A stretch of 64,000 nt of DNA from Ochrobactrum sp. CM-21-5 (GCF_014253075.1 NZ_JACLZJ010000004.1:1-64000); one strand, 5' to 3'. Positions 17,308-26,914 are shown, numbered from the stretch's first letter. Numbers and translations: made by a program. Notes: generated by a model from the sequence alone, not told the origin.

Positions 17308-18141
17308 ATGAATATTTCGACAGGGTCTTGCTTTTTGTTTTTTTTGGGAGGCATGGCGAGCGCATCCAGCGCTTTTGCTGCCGAATGCGTGCCTGCGGTT
17401 CCTGATAGTGAGCTGATCGAGCCGGGCAAGTTGATTATGTCGATTAATCCGACGCTGCCGCCGCTGCAATATGTAGACCAAACCGGCGAGGTTCAGGGTA
17501 TGCGCGTCGAACTCGGCAAGAAGATTGCGGAACGGCTCTGCCTGAGTCCAGAGTACATCCGTATTGAATTTTCGGCTATGGTTCCCGGTCTTCAGGTCGG
17601 TCGATGGGATATGATAAATACGGGCATCTTCTTTACCGAAGATCGTACCAAGATCATGCAGATGATCCCTTACGAACAGCAGGCTATCTCTATCTCCGTA
17701 GCGAACACTAGCGCCCAGACAATCACATCGGCAGATGATCTCGATGGCAAAGTAGTTGGTGTCGAGATTGGTGGCTTCGAGGAAAACAAGGCGCGGCAGT
17801 TCAATGAGGATCTAAAGGCGCGCGGCCGATCTGGTTTCGAATTACGTACTTTTGACAGCTTCGCGCTCGCATATCAGGCGCTGCGCGCCGGACAGGTTGA
17901 TGCGGTGGCTTCGATTGACGGTGTAGCGAAGGAATATGCGACCCGTGGTAATTTTCTCCAGGCCGTATCCGGTCTTTATCCTACTCCCGTAGCTCTGGCG
18001 TTTCGCAGCAAACCTCTGGCAGAAGCCGTCGCAAAAGCCATCAATGAGATGAAGGCCGATGGTGAGTACCAGAAACTGTTCGATGAGTTTGGCGCAAAGC
18101 CGAGCCAGGGGGCGGCAATCGTTGCCGGCCCGGATAATTGA
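17308..18141 (+). CDS. polar amino-acid ABC transporter, substrate-binding protein 2
   Basis: A 277-residue family 3 binding protein. ATG 17308 is chosen because GGAGGAGGG lies 8 bases upstream and a signal peptide (ending SSAFAAE) follows; the frame from 17245 is an untranslated extension. Features are LPPLQYVDQTGEVQGMRVEL, QVGRWDMINTGIFFTEDRT and GKVVGVEIGG. The ligand-contact Arg after FTEDRT is kept as in other amino-acid binders. It starts the second operon, preceded by the promoter and operator at 17198-17242. Confidence 0.88.
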   Translation: MNISTGSCFLFFLGGMASASSAFAAECVPAVPDSELIEPGKLIMSINPTLPPLQYVDQTGEVQGMRVELGKKIAERLCLSPEYIRIEFSAMVPGLQVGRWDMINTGIFFTEDRTKIMQMIPYEQQAISISVANTSAQTITSADDLDGKVVGVEIGGFEENKARQFNEDLKARGRSGFELRTFDSFALAYQALRAGQVDAVASIDGVAKEYATRGNFLQAVSGLYPTPVALAFRSKPLAEAVAKAINEMKADGEYQKLFDEFGAKPSQGAAIVAGPDN

Positions 18142-18168
18142 TCGCCGAAATGCTTGCAGGAGTTTGAG

Positions 18169-18864
18169 ATGCAGATTTGGAGCTGGTCTGGCTTTTTCAA
18201 TTATTTAACCAATCCGTTCATTCTCGACGGAGCGGTCACGACCCTGTGGTTGACTGCCGTGTCGATCACCGCCGGGCTGGTTCTCGGTTTTATTCTGGCT
18301 CTCATGAAGATGGCCCGGAATCCATTGCTCTCAGTTCCCGCTTCAGTCTATGTGTGGCTGTTCCGTGGAACGCCGCTGCTTGTGCAATTGATCGTGATTT
18401 ACACGGGTCTTCCCCAACTCGGCATCAAGCTAAGTGTGGTCCAGTCGGCGTTGATCGGTCTTGCGCTGAACGAGGCGGCATATCTTGCTGAAATCGTGCG
18501 TAGCGGCATTTCAGCTGTTTCCCAGGGGCAAGTGCGTGCGGCCCGGGCCCTAGGAATGCGTGAGCCGCAGATCATGCGCTATATTGTTCTGCCTCAGGCC
18601 CTTCGCATCATTATCCCGCCTCTCGGCAATTCAGTGAATGGTCTACTCAAGACGACGTCGATCACCTCCGTCATTTCGATGGAAGAGTTGCTGAGGCGTA
18701 CTCAAGTTCTGGTGCAGGAACATTTCTTGGTTCTGGAGCTCTTCGCCGTTGCCGCGATCTACTATCTCTTCATGACAACGATGTGGGAGTTCGTCCAGCG
18801 CCGTATCGAGCGGCATTTCGGACAGGCGTATCAGCAAGTCAACCTCAGCAGCGAACAGCGCTGA
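18169..18864 (+). CDS. polar amino-acid ABC transporter, permease 2
   Basis: A 231-residue HisM/GlnP-type permease. ATG 18169 has AGGAG 7 bases upstream and is preferred to TTG 18154. The EAA loop reads RAARALGMREPQIMRYIVLPQA. Five or so hydrophobic spans. It lies directly behind its binding protein, but its ATPase is displaced to 23935, after three enzymes, an unusual order that ties the transporter to the pathway. Confidence 0.9.
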   Translation: MQIWSWSGFFNYLTNPFILDGAVTTLWLTAVSITAGLVLGFILALMKMARNPLLSVPASVYVWLFRGTPLLVQLIVIYTGLPQLGIKLSVVQSALIGLALNEAAYLAEIVRSGISAVSQGQVRAARALGMREPQIMRYIVLPQALRIIIPPLGNSVNGLLKTTSITSVISMEELLRRTQVLVQEHFLVLELFAVAAIYYLFMTTMWEFVQRRIERHFGQAYQQVNLSSEQR

Positions 18865-18921
18865 ATTCCCAGTTAATTTCCAGAAATACAAAAACAGAGC
18901 AATGCATCTGTCAGGTGAGTT

Positions 18922-19812
18922 ATGAGCAAAAAACTTCGCGGCACTTTCACAGTTATGATCACGCCCTACGATGACCTGGGTAATGTGGATCTCAAGGCTT
19001 TGGCAGATTTCACGGAATGGCAGATCCGTGAGGGGATACATGGTCTGATCCCGCTCGGGTCGACCGGAGAGTTCCTTTCGCTCAGTCAGGATGAGCGTGA
19101 TAGCGTTGCCGAAACGGTGATCAGGGTCACTGCTGGGCGCGTCCCGGTGTTAATCGGCACGGGTGCCGAGGATACGCGGGAAGCATTGAGACTGAGCCGC
19201 GAGGCGGAGCAGATGGGAGCGGACGGAGTTATGATCATTCCGCCGTATTATTCCACCCCGACGCACGATGAACTTTATCATCACTACAAGACCGTTGCCG
19301 ACGGGATTTCTATCCCCATCATGGTTTACAACAATCCGGCTACGACCAACGTCGATCTTACGCCGGATATCGTCGCGCGCATCGCCACCATAGATGGCTG
19401 CGATTACATCAAAGAATCAACCATGGATGTAACCCGCATCCGCGACATCCTTGAGCTTTCGGGCGGTCAGATAAGCGTCTTTGGCGGGATCATGGGTTTT
19501 GAATCTTTTGTCGAGGGTGCGGAAGGTTGGGTTGCCGTCGCATCAAACTGCGCGCCAGGGCAGATGGCGCGCATCTTCGAACTGGTTGCAGATGAAGGCA
19601 GAGTATTCGACGCGCGTGCACTTTATCTGAAATGGCTTCCGATAATACGTGCCGTTGGCGGACAGAAATATGTTGCCGGAACCAAGTCCCTCCTGACCCA
19701 TATGGGCTTTCACGCCGGAAGACCGCGTCCACCACGCTTGCCACTGGACGCTGAGCAAGATGCGAAGATGAAGCACATCATCGAGCAATCCGGATTGAAA
19801 TTTCAACTCTGA
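18922..19812 (+). CDS. dihydrodipicolinate synthase/N-acetylneuraminate lyase-family aldolase
   Basis: A 296-residue class I aldolase-fold enzyme. The GSTGE pyruvate-binding loop is at 46-50, Tyr136 is in VYNNPATTN, and the Schiff-base Lys164 is in YIKEST. These are the canonical DapA/NanA residues, so the enzyme should make or break a bond to pyruvate or a similar 2-oxo acid. It is unlikely to be the housekeeping DapA given its place between a transporter and an M20 hydrolase. In this operon it would cleave the 2-oxo acid released by the dehydrogenase fusion; that is inference. AGGTGAG precedes the start. Confidence 0.85.
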   Translation: MSKKLRGTFTVMITPYDDLGNVDLKALADFTEWQIREGIHGLIPLGSTGEFLSLSQDERDSVAETVIRVTAGRVPVLIGTGAEDTREALRLSREAEQMGADGVMIIPPYYSTPTHDELYHHYKTVADGISIPIMVYNNPATTNVDLTPDIVARIATIDGCDYIKESTMDVTRIRDILELSGGQISVFGGIMGFESFVEGAEGWVAVASNCAPGQMARIFELVADEGRVFDARALYLKWLPIIRAVGGQKYVAGTKSLLTHMGFHAGRPRPPRLPLDAEQDAKMKHIIEQSGLKFQL

Positions 19813-19821
19813 GGAACTGAT

Positions 19822-20973
19822 ATGACAGATATAGCGGATCGTATTGTTATGCTCCTTGGCGATATCGTCGCCATTCCCAGTGCTTACCCTCCGGGGAATA
19901 CAGTTGCGCTTGCCGACTATCTCAAGGCTGTTTTCGAGAAGATCGGCTACCGTGTCGGGCTTCACGCAGAGGTGGACGGTCTGGTGAATGTGGTCGCTTC
20001 CATCGGCAGCGGCTCCCCCCATCTGGTTTTCAACGCCCACATTGATACTGTCGATGTGGAGGATCGGGCAAGCTGGAAAACTGACCCTTTCCGCTTGACG
20101 GATGTCGATGGACGACTCTATGGCCTCGGTGCCTCCAACTGTAAGGGCTCAGCCGCCGTTCATATCTGGCTGGCAGAAGAAATCGCACGTCGTGGCGGAC
20201 CGAAGCAGGGTACGGTGACATTCACCTTCGTCACCGATGAAGAGAGCCTTGGCGAACATGGTATGGCCTTCCTTCGCAAGGCAGGGATTGTCAGTCCCGA
20301 CATGCTGTGTTTTGGAGCGCCGACCAGCAATACATTGATTACCTCCGAACGCGGCGTCATGTGGGTTGCGATCGAAGCGCTGGGCAAAGCGGGGCACGCA
20401 GGTGCGCCGCAGAGCGGCGATAACGCCATCCAGCGTATGCTGCGATTGATCAGTCATCTGGATGAAACACTGTTTCCCGTTATTGCGACGCGCACAGAAG
20501 ATGGCGCAGTCTCGACTTGTAATCTGGGAAAGATTTCTGGCGGATCCAATACCAATGTCGTTCCGAGCCGTTGTCGTATTGAACTCGATCGGCGCCTTCT
20601 TCCAGGTGAGACGGTCACTGGCGCTTATCGCGAAATCGTCGATGCACTTGAGAAAAGTGGCGAACCGCATGAAAAATGGTCTGCTAATCTTTTGTGCGGT
20701 ACGAATGGTTTCGCCTCGGAAAAAAATGGCCGTATGATTTCCGCGCTACTCGAAGCGGTACAAGAGGTCACGGGTAAGGATCCGCACTTTTCAAGCGCGG
20801 TCGGGGCCAGTGATGGACGCTGGTTTGCTGACGATGGCGTGGAAATAGTCAATTTCGGTCCAGGCGGAGCATTCGAAGGACATGCTGACAATGAGTTCAT
20901 CAGCGAAATAGAACTTATTGAGAGCGCAAGAATCCACCTGCTCTTTGTCGAACGCCTGCACGGGCTGCGCTGA
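19822..20973 (+). CDS. M20-family (ArgE/DapE) hydrolase with altered metal ligands
   Basis: A 383-residue M20 amidohydrolase. His73-x-Asp75 (NAHIDTVD), the catalytic Glu pair TDEE (139-141) and the last ligand His354 (EGHADNE) are present. Two usual zinc ligands differ: the bridging Asp of the G.g..DmKG motif is Asn106 (GASNCKG), and the Glu of the gEPt motif is Ala166 (GAPTSN). The protein is otherwise full length. Family members remove acyl or carbamoyl groups from amino acids. Here the change predicts a single-metal site or altered chemistry. It begins 9 bases after the aldolase gene. Confidence 0.85.
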   Translation: MTDIADRIVMLLGDIVAIPSAYPPGNTVALADYLKAVFEKIGYRVGLHAEVDGLVNVVASIGSGSPHLVFNAHIDTVDVEDRASWKTDPFRLTDVDGRLYGLGASNCKGSAAVHIWLAEEIARRGGPKQGTVTFTFVTDEESLGEHGMAFLRKAGIVSPDMLCFGAPTSNTLITSERGVMWVAIEALGKAGHAGAPQSGDNAIQRMLRLISHLDETLFPVIATRTEDGAVSTCNLGKISGGSNTNVVPSRCRIELDRRLLPGETVTGAYREIVDALEKSGEPHEKWSANLLCGTNGFASEKNGRMISALLEAVQEVTGKDPHFSSAVGASDGRWFADDGVEIVNFGPGGAFEGHADNEFISEIELIESARIHLLFVERLHGLR

Positions 20974-20989
20974 AGAGCGGGGGCAAATC

Positions 20990-23920
20990 ATGGAACCCGT
21001 CAACCCAACTTCGGAAACACCGGCACCAGAACTTTTGAACATCATGTTCCAGTTCAATGGTCGCCCCATCAAGGCGCGCGCCGGTGATACGATCGCCGCC
21101 GCGTTGATGGCACATGGTCTCAATATTCAGGGCGCAGCCAAGAATGGCGACAAACGCGGTTTATTCTGCGGCATGGGTGTCTGTCATGACTGCCTCGTAA
21201 CGATAGATGACCGGACGGCGGTCCGCTCTTGCATGACCAAGGCCATGCCGGGGATGAAGGTGGAGGCAAACCGCGCGCGCCGGGCGATTTTCGATGCTGA
21301 CACGGTTGAAACACCGCTGCCGGAAATCCCCTCCGGCCCGCTTCCAGAAGACAAGATTGATGTTCTCGTTGTCGGTGCTGGCCCTGCCGGCCTCAAGGCG
21401 GCAATAACGGCACGCAAAGCTGGGGTAGATGTCATGGTCGTGGATGAGCGCCCCTCATCTGGTGGCCAGTTCTACAAACAGCCGGCTCACGAGTGCGCTG
21501 AGCCAGCCGGTGGTGTAGATGCACAAAGCCGCGATGGCGCGAGGCTTATCAGTGAAGCACATGCCGCCGATATTTCCGTGTACCAGGAGACACTTGTCTG
21601 GGGCGCATTTCGTGAGGACGAGCGTCTTGTGATCGGTGTCATTCGCAAAGGTGAAGCACGTTATGTTCTGCCACGCATTCTGATCATCGCGACTGGAGCT
21701 TTCGAACAACCAGCCGTTTTTCCCGGATGGACGTTGCCAGGCGTACTCACGACAGGTGCGTGTCAGACATTAATTCGTAGTTACGGTGTTGTTCCTGGGC
21801 AAAAAATCGTTGTCGTTGGCAATGGTCCCCTCAACTTTCAGGTTGCCATCGAACTTGCACAGGCCGGAGCGAATGTCGATGCCGTGGTGGAAATGGCGCC
21901 CGCCCCATGGCACCGTCCTGCACGGGGGATCAAGCTCTTTCGGGCCAATCCCATACTCGCCTTGCAGGGCATGGGTCAGCTATCGATGCTGAAGCGGCTT
22001 GGTATTCCTGTCCTATGGAAACATCGCCTCGTAGAGGTTGCCGGTGAGAACCGTGCTGAACAGGCCGTGTTTGCGGACGCGAAGGGTCACCGCCGCACCT
22101 TTTCTATTGACGCCGTTGCCGTGACGCAGGACTTTGCTCCATCTAATGAGCTTTCGCGCCTGTTGGGCTGTGCTCATCGCGAGCCTCAAAATGGGTTTTC
22201 TCGCCTTGAGGTTGTTCGGAATGATTTCGGTGCAACCTCGCTTGATGATGTTTTTGTCGTCGGTGAAGCTGGCGGTTTTGGTGGTGCGCACATCGCTATG
22301 GCGCAAGGGGAACTCGCTGGCGCCGAAGCTGCGGCGCGGCTCGGACACCCGTTGAAAGAAAATCGCGAGGCGCTGCGCAGGCTTCAGCGAAACAGGAAGT
22401 TCCAGCAAGCGCTCTGGTCGATTTTCGAAGCGGAGAAGCAAGATGTTTCGCGCCTTGACGATAGCGCGCTGGTCTGTCGCTGTGAGGCGATCACACTTGG
22501 GCAACTGCGTGAAACGATCAGCAATGAAGGTGTGACCGATCTGCCCACACTAAAGCGCTTGACGCGTGCTGGCATGGGCCGCTGTCAGGGGCGTTATTGC
22601 ATACCGAGGCTGGCTGAGCTTGTGCCACGTCCCGACCGCGAAGAGAAGTTTCCGGCACCTCAAATGCCACTCCGTCCAATCCCCTTAGCGGCGTTGGCCG
22701 TGGAAAAACCTGAATGGGGCGGGCACAAGAGAGCTCTTCTGCCGCCGTCCGACGATATGCCGTTTCTTGAACCAATCGATCGTCGGGAGGCCGATATTGT
22801 AGTGGTTGGCGCTGGCATTGTGGGACTTTGTACCGCGCTGTTTTTGGCTCGGAACGGTGCGGATGTGATCGTGCTGGATCGTGGATACCCGAATGCGCGA
22901 GCATCGGGTGGCAATGCCGGTAGCCTACACGCACAGCTTCTCTCCTTCGATCATGGCAGTAAAGCAGAGAACGGCGGTTCTCCTGCCGCCATGACGCTTC
23001 CTTTGCAGCGGGATTCGATCAATCTCTGGAAGGAGATCGAGTGCGAATTGGGCAAAGATTGCGAAATCAAAATTACAGGCGGCCTTATGGTTGCAGAAAC
23101 CGAAAAGGAATTGAAATTTCTGGCCGCAAAAACCGCAGTCGAACGGCGTTTCGGTGTTGAGTGCAACGTTATCGATGCCAGCGAGCTTCGTCGTCTGGAG
23201 CCGGCGCTGCAGGAAGGTTTAATCGGTGCCGCCTATTGCCCGCAGGAAGGCAAGATCAATCCCCTGGTCGCAACCCAGGTCGTGCTTGATGGTGCATTGG
23301 CGGCTGGCGCACGCGTATTCTCGCGCACCAATGTTATCGGGATCCATCCAGAAAAAGGTCATTTTCGTATTGAAACGGATCGCGGCGTGATCAGGGCCGG
23401 TCGCATCGTTAATGCCGCAGGCGCTTTCGCCTCCGAGATAGGCAGCATGGTAGGTCGTACGGTTCCTGTTTTTGGAGCGCCGCTGCAGATGATTGTTACG
23501 GAAGCCGTTGCACCCACCATATCGAGACTCATTGCTCATGCTGATCGCCACTTGACACTCAAGCAGGCAGCCAATGGGAATTTCTTAATCGGAGGTGGAT
23601 GGACCGCGGGTCTTGATCCGGTTCACAGACACCCGCGTCCATTGCGCAGCAGTCTGGAAGGCAACATCTGGGTGGCGCAGCGCGTGGTTCCAAGCCTGCG
23701 CAAGCTCAATATCATCCGTTCCTGGGCTGCGATGAACATCAATATCGATGGCGCTCCCCTTATCGGCGAAGATCCGGCGGTGCCGGGCTTCTATAATGCC
23801 GTGACCTCAAACGGCTATACGCTCGCACCGCTGGTCGGGCGCCTGACCGCCGACCTTGTACTTCATGGCGAGACGGACCGTGACGTGGGTGCATTTTCCA
23901 TTACGCGATTTAGTACCTGA
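20990..23920 (+). CDS. single-chain HcnA-HcnB-HcnC-like amino-acid/opine dehydrogenase
   Basis: A 976-residue fusion. ATG 20990 follows a G-rich site (GCGGGGGC), 16 bases after the M20 stop. Order: [2Fe-2S] ferredoxin-like domain with Cys60, Cys65, Cys68 and Cys81 (CGMGVCHDC, RSC), the HcnA part; FAD/NAD domain with GAGPAG at 129-134 and a second nucleotide motif VVGNGP, the HcnB part; a BFD-like [2Fe-2S] segment (VCRCEA ... MGRCQGRYC); then a DAO-type FAD oxidase from VVGAGIVG near 600 to the end, the HcnC part. In hydrogen-cyanide synthase, opine oxidases and D-hydroxyproline dehydrogenases these are separate subunits. It should oxidise an amine next to a carboxylate and pass electrons to the respiratory chain. 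Confidence 0.88.
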   Translation: MEPVNPTSETPAPELLNIMFQFNGRPIKARAGDTIAAALMAHGLNIQGAAKNGDKRGLFCGMGVCHDCLVTIDDRTAVRSCMTKAMPGMKVEANRARRAIFDADTVETPLPEIPSGPLPEDKIDVLVVGAGPAGLKAAITARKAGVDVMVVDERPSSGGQFYKQPAHECAEPAGGVDAQSRDGARLISEAHAADISVYQETLVWGAFREDERLVIGVIRKGEARYVLPRILIIATGAFEQPAVFPGWTLPGVLTTGACQTLIRSYGVVPGQKIVVVGNGPLNFQVAIELAQAGANVDAVVEMAPAPWHRPARGIKLFRANPILALQGMGQLSMLKRLGIPVLWKHRLVEVAGENRAEQAVFADAKGHRRTFSIDAVAVTQDFAPSNELSRLLGCAHREPQNGFSRLEVVRNDFGATSLDDVFVVGEAGGFGGAHIAMAQGELAGAEAAARLGHPLKENREALRRLQRNRKFQQALWSIFEAEKQDVSRLDDSALVCRCEAITLGQLRETISNEGVTDLPTLKRLTRAGMGRCQGRYCIPRLAELVPRPDREEKFPAPQMPLRPIPLAALAVEKPEWGGHKRALLPPSDDMPFLEPIDRREADIVVVGAGIVGLCTALFLARNGADVIVLDRGYPNARASGGNAGSLHAQLLSFDHGSKAENGGSPAAMTLPLQRDSINLWKEIECELGKDCEIKITGGLMVAETEKELKFLAAKTAVERRFGVECNVIDASELRRLEPALQEGLIGAAYCPQEGKINPLVATQVVLDGALAAGARVFSRTNVIGIHPEKGHFRIETDRGVIRAGRIVNAAGAFASEIGSMVGRTVPVFGAPLQMIVTEAVAPTISRLIAHADRHLTLKQAANGNFLIGGGWTAGLDPVHRHPRPLRSSLEGNIWVAQRVVPSLRKLNIIRSWAAMNINIDGAPLIGEDPAVPGFYNAVTSNGYTLAPLVGRLTADLVLHGETDRDVGAFSITRFST

Positions 23921-23934
23921 AGAAAGGTAAACTG

Positions 23935-24663
23935 ATGATCACAATCGATAGTGTCAGCAAGTGGTACGGTAGTTTTCAAGTCCTCAAAAACTGTTCGACC
24001 GAGGTCAAGAAGGGCGAAGTAGTCGTTGTATGCGGGCCTTCGGGTTCCGGAAAGTCTACCTTGATCAAATGCGTAAATGCTTTGGAAGACTTTCAGGAGG
24101 GCGATATTGTTGTCGATGGAATATCACTGCGTACTCCCGGTACGGATCTTCCCAAATTACGTTCAAAGGTAGGAATGGTATTCCAGAACTTTGAGTTGTT
24201 TCCGCACCTCACCATTCTTCAGAACTTGACGATAGCTCCCGAAAAAGTTCTCGGACGAGGTGCAAGCGTGGCGAAAGATAAGGCACGGGCGCTGCTGGAC
24301 CGTGTTGGCCTCGCCGATCATGCACAAAAATATCCGATCCAGCTTTCCGGAGGGCAGCAGCAACGTGTTGCTATTGCCCGTGCGCTCTGCATGGATCCTG
24401 TTGCAATGCTGTTTGATGAGCCGACTTCGGCGCTCGACCCCGAGATGGTGGCCGAAGTACTGGATGTCATGACGAGTCTTGCTCGTGAAGGCATGACCAT
24501 GATGTGCGTGACCCATGAGATGGGATTCGCACGGAAGGTTGCGAGTCGGGTCATCTTCATCGACAAAGGTGAAATTGTCGATGACCGCCCAACCGAGGAC
24601 TTTTTCGGTAGCCAGCGTAGTTTGCGCGCCGAACAGTTTCTCAGCAAGCTTCTGAACCACTAG
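23935..24663 (+). CDS. polar amino-acid ABC transporter, ATP-binding protein 2
   Basis: A 242-residue GlnQ-type ATPase with Walker [10 protein letters not shown], signature [15 protein letters not shown], Walker [12 protein letters not shown] and CVTHEMGFA switch. It is 14 bases after the dehydrogenase fusion, with AAAGG upstream. It presumably serves the binding protein and permease at 17308-18864, from which it is separated by the enzyme genes. Confidence 0.93.
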   Translation: MITIDSVSKWYGSFQVLKNCSTEVKKGEVVVVCGPSGSGKSTLIKCVNALEDFQEGDIVVDGISLRTPGTDLPKLRSKVGMVFQNFELFPHLTILQNLTIAPEKVLGRGASVAKDKARALLDRVGLADHAQKYPIQLSGGQQQRVAIARALCMDPVAMLFDEPTSALDPEMVAEVLDVMTSLAREGMTMMCVTHEMGFARKVASRVIFIDKGEIVDDRPTEDFFGSQRSLRAEQFLSKLLNH

Positions 24664-24815
24664 ATTTTTCATTATCTGAGGGCGTTAAGGTTCGGCTAAC
24701 GTAAATTGAACCACACCATCAGACCGGTTCCGGCCAGCGGTTTCGCATGGCTGCCGGTATTGCACGCGCCGCAGCCCAACGAGCTGTTCCAAGCGGAAGC
24801 CAGACGGAGTCGACC

Positions 24816-26252
24816 ATGGCAGAATTTGATATTGCAATCCGGGGCGGTGTCATCATCACGGGCTCCGAAACATACCGAGCCGATATTGGCATCACAGACG
24901 GCAGGATAAGTTCGATCTCCAGCAAGATCACGGATGCCGCGCAGGTCATTGACGCCGACGGCCTTTACATCTTGCCCGGAGGTATCGACAGCCATGTTCA
25001 TATCAGTCAGCCGTCTGGTCCTGGTATCGAGATGGCTGATGGTTTCGCCTCGGCGACCGCAGCCGCGGCCGCAGGCGGCAATACATGTCTTCTTCCTTTT
25101 GCGCTGCAGGAGCGTGGTGGGTCGGTTCGCGAAGCGCTTCGCGACTATCACCGCGTGGCTGAGGGGGAATGCTATATCGATACTGCGTTTCATTTCATCC
25201 TGTCCGATCCATCCCCAGACGTCATGAAAAACGAGTTGCCCGCATTGATCCGTGAGGGCTACACTTCGTTCAAAGTCTTTATGACTTATGACGATCTGGT
25301 CTTGAACGACAGGCAGTTGCTGGATGTTTTCGACTTGGCGAGGCGTGAGCAGGCGCTCGTCATGGTCCATGCCGAAGGGTACGATGCAATTCGCTTTCTT
25401 GCCGCCAAATTCGAAAAGGAAGGCAAGACTGCACCCTTTTATCATTCTCGCTCAAGACCTCAAACGGTGGAGCGTGAAGCAACCCACCGCGCAATTAGCC
25501 ACGCCGAGATCATCGACGTACCGATTATGATCGTTCATGTCTCCGGTCGCGATGCGATGGAGCAAATTCGTTGGGCTCGGCAGCGCGGTCTCAACATATT
25601 TGCAGAAACCTGCCCTCAATATATCACCCTGACGGAAGGCTCTCTTCGAGAGGCCGTGGGTGACGAGATGCACGGTGCGAAATATGTCTGCTCGCCACCG
25701 CCACGGGATGAGGACAGCCATTCGGCGATCTGGGAGGGGTTGCGGACAGGCGTGTTCGATACTTTTTCGTCCGACCATTGTCCGTTTCGCTACAACAGCC
25801 CTGCAGGAAAACTGAACCCAGGGGCACGTACTTCTTTCCGTTGGGTTCCTAACGGCATTCCTGGAGTTGAGACTCGGCTGCCTATACTGTTTTCGGAAGG
25901 AGTTTCCAAAGGCCGGATATCGATCAATCAGTTTGTGGCTCTTACCGCCACCAACCACGCTAGGCTTTATGGTTTGCATGACCGCAAGGGATCAATCGCG
26001 GTAGGCTTCGATGCTGATCTGGTATTTTGGGACCCGCACCGAAAGGAAACCATCCGGCAAGATATTCTCCATCACGGCGCCGATTATACCCCGTGGGAAG
26101 GGTTTGAAGTCGTGGGATGGCCAGTAATGACTATGGCTGGCGGGAGGATCATAGTCCGCGAGGGAAAGCTTGTCGCAGACGGCAACTACGGCAAGGTAAT
26201 ACAGCGTGGCATTTCCAGCGCGATTCGCTCAGCTCAGCGTCGCGCTCCTTGA
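24816..26252 (+). CDS. D-hydantoinase/dihydropyrimidinase-family amidohydrolase
   Basis: A 478-residue cyclic amidohydrolase. ATG 24816 has GGAG 7 bases upstream; the earlier in-frame extension to 24747 is not conserved. The binuclear zinc site is visible: His60-x-His62 (DSHVHI), carbamylated Lys153 (SFKVFMTYD), His in MVHAEGYDA, His in IVHVSGRDA and the catalytic Asp in SDHCPF. The family opens five- and six-membered cyclic ureides (hydantoins, dihydropyrimidines) to N-carbamoyl amino acids. It ends the operon 152 bases after the ATPase. With the M20 hydrolase and dehydrogenase fusion it suggests hydantoin use. Confidence 0.88.
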   Translation: MAEFDIAIRGGVIITGSETYRADIGITDGRISSISSKITDAAQVIDADGLYILPGGIDSHVHISQPSGPGIEMADGFASATAAAAAGGNTCLLPFALQERGGSVREALRDYHRVAEGECYIDTAFHFILSDPSPDVMKNELPALIREGYTSFKVFMTYDDLVLNDRQLLDVFDLARREQALVMVHAEGYDAIRFLAAKFEKEGKTAPFYHSRSRPQTVEREATHRAISHAEIIDVPIMIVHVSGRDAMEQIRWARQRGLNIFAETCPQYITLTEGSLREAVGDEMHGAKYVCSPPPRDEDSHSAIWEGLRTGVFDTFSSDHCPFRYNSPAGKLNPGARTSFRWVPNGIPGVETRLPILFSEGVSKGRISINQFVALTATNHARLYGLHDRKGSIAVGFDADLVFWDPHRKETIRQDILHHGADYTPWEGFEVVGWPVMTMAGGRIIVREGKLVADGNYGKVIQRGISSAIRSAQRRAP

Positions 26253-26263
26253 GGACGATTATA

Positions 26264-26914
26264 CTAATAACTGGCCAATGTTCTCTTTCTAACGTTGCGG
26301 ATATGCTGAGCCATGGAAGCATATGCTTTTTTGCCATCGCGCAATTTCAAAGCCTCAATGAGGTCGCGATGATCACTTGCACCAAACAGGCCGCGGCCAG
26401 GAAATGCCTGCTGTTCGAATATCTTGGTATAGCGCCGCATTTCATTGATAGTCTTTTCAAGAAATGGATTGCCGCTTTTTTCCGCCAGGGTTTCGTGCAG
26501 AAGGTCGTCGAACTCCCAATGCTGCTTCATCGTTGGCGAGCCGGTTTGTTCCAGCGAGGCCAGTTCTTGTTCGATACGTCTCACTTCTTCGTTGGATATG
26601 TTCGCTGTAGCGAGTTCGGCGGCCTGCGGCTCTATCAGTGCCCTTACGTCGAGACTGTGAAGATAATCCTCAAGTTTGATCACACGAACCACTATCAGAC
26701 GTTCGTTGAGCCGTACAAGCATGCCTTCGCCCTCGAGCCGGTTCAAGGCCGCCCGCATCGGACTGCGGGAAACGCCTAACGCCAATGCAAGTTTTCTCTC
26801 CTGAATGACAGTCCCGCCTGGCAATACACAGGAAAGTATATCATCAAGCAGTCGATGGTAGGTAGTTTCGGCGAGTTTCCTATGCTTACCCTCTTCAGGC
26901 ATATCAGGCCGCAT
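26264..26914 (-). CDS. FCD-type GntR transcriptional regulator 2
   Basis: A 216-residue GntR protein starting at ATG 26914 (GGAG 7 bases upstream). The winged helix reads ERKLALALGVSRSPMRAALNRLEGEGM, and the FCD domain covers about residues 85-205 (RALIEPQAAELA ... WEFDDLLHETL ... ASDHRDLIEAL). It converges on the hydantoinase gene, 11 bases apart, and diverges from another GntR gene. It is a likely repressor of the hydantoinase operon or of its divergent partner. Confidence 0.88.
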   Translation of the reverse strand: MRPDMPEEGKHRKLAETTYHRLLDDILSCVLPGGTVIQERKLALALGVSRSPMRAALNRLEGEGMLVRLNERLIVVRVIKLEDYLHSLDVRALIEPQAAELATANISNEEVRRIEQELASLEQTGSPTMKQHWEFDDLLHETLAEKSGNPFLEKTINEMRRYTKIFEQQAFPGRGLFGASDHRDLIEALKLRDGKKAYASMAQHIRNVRKRTLASY

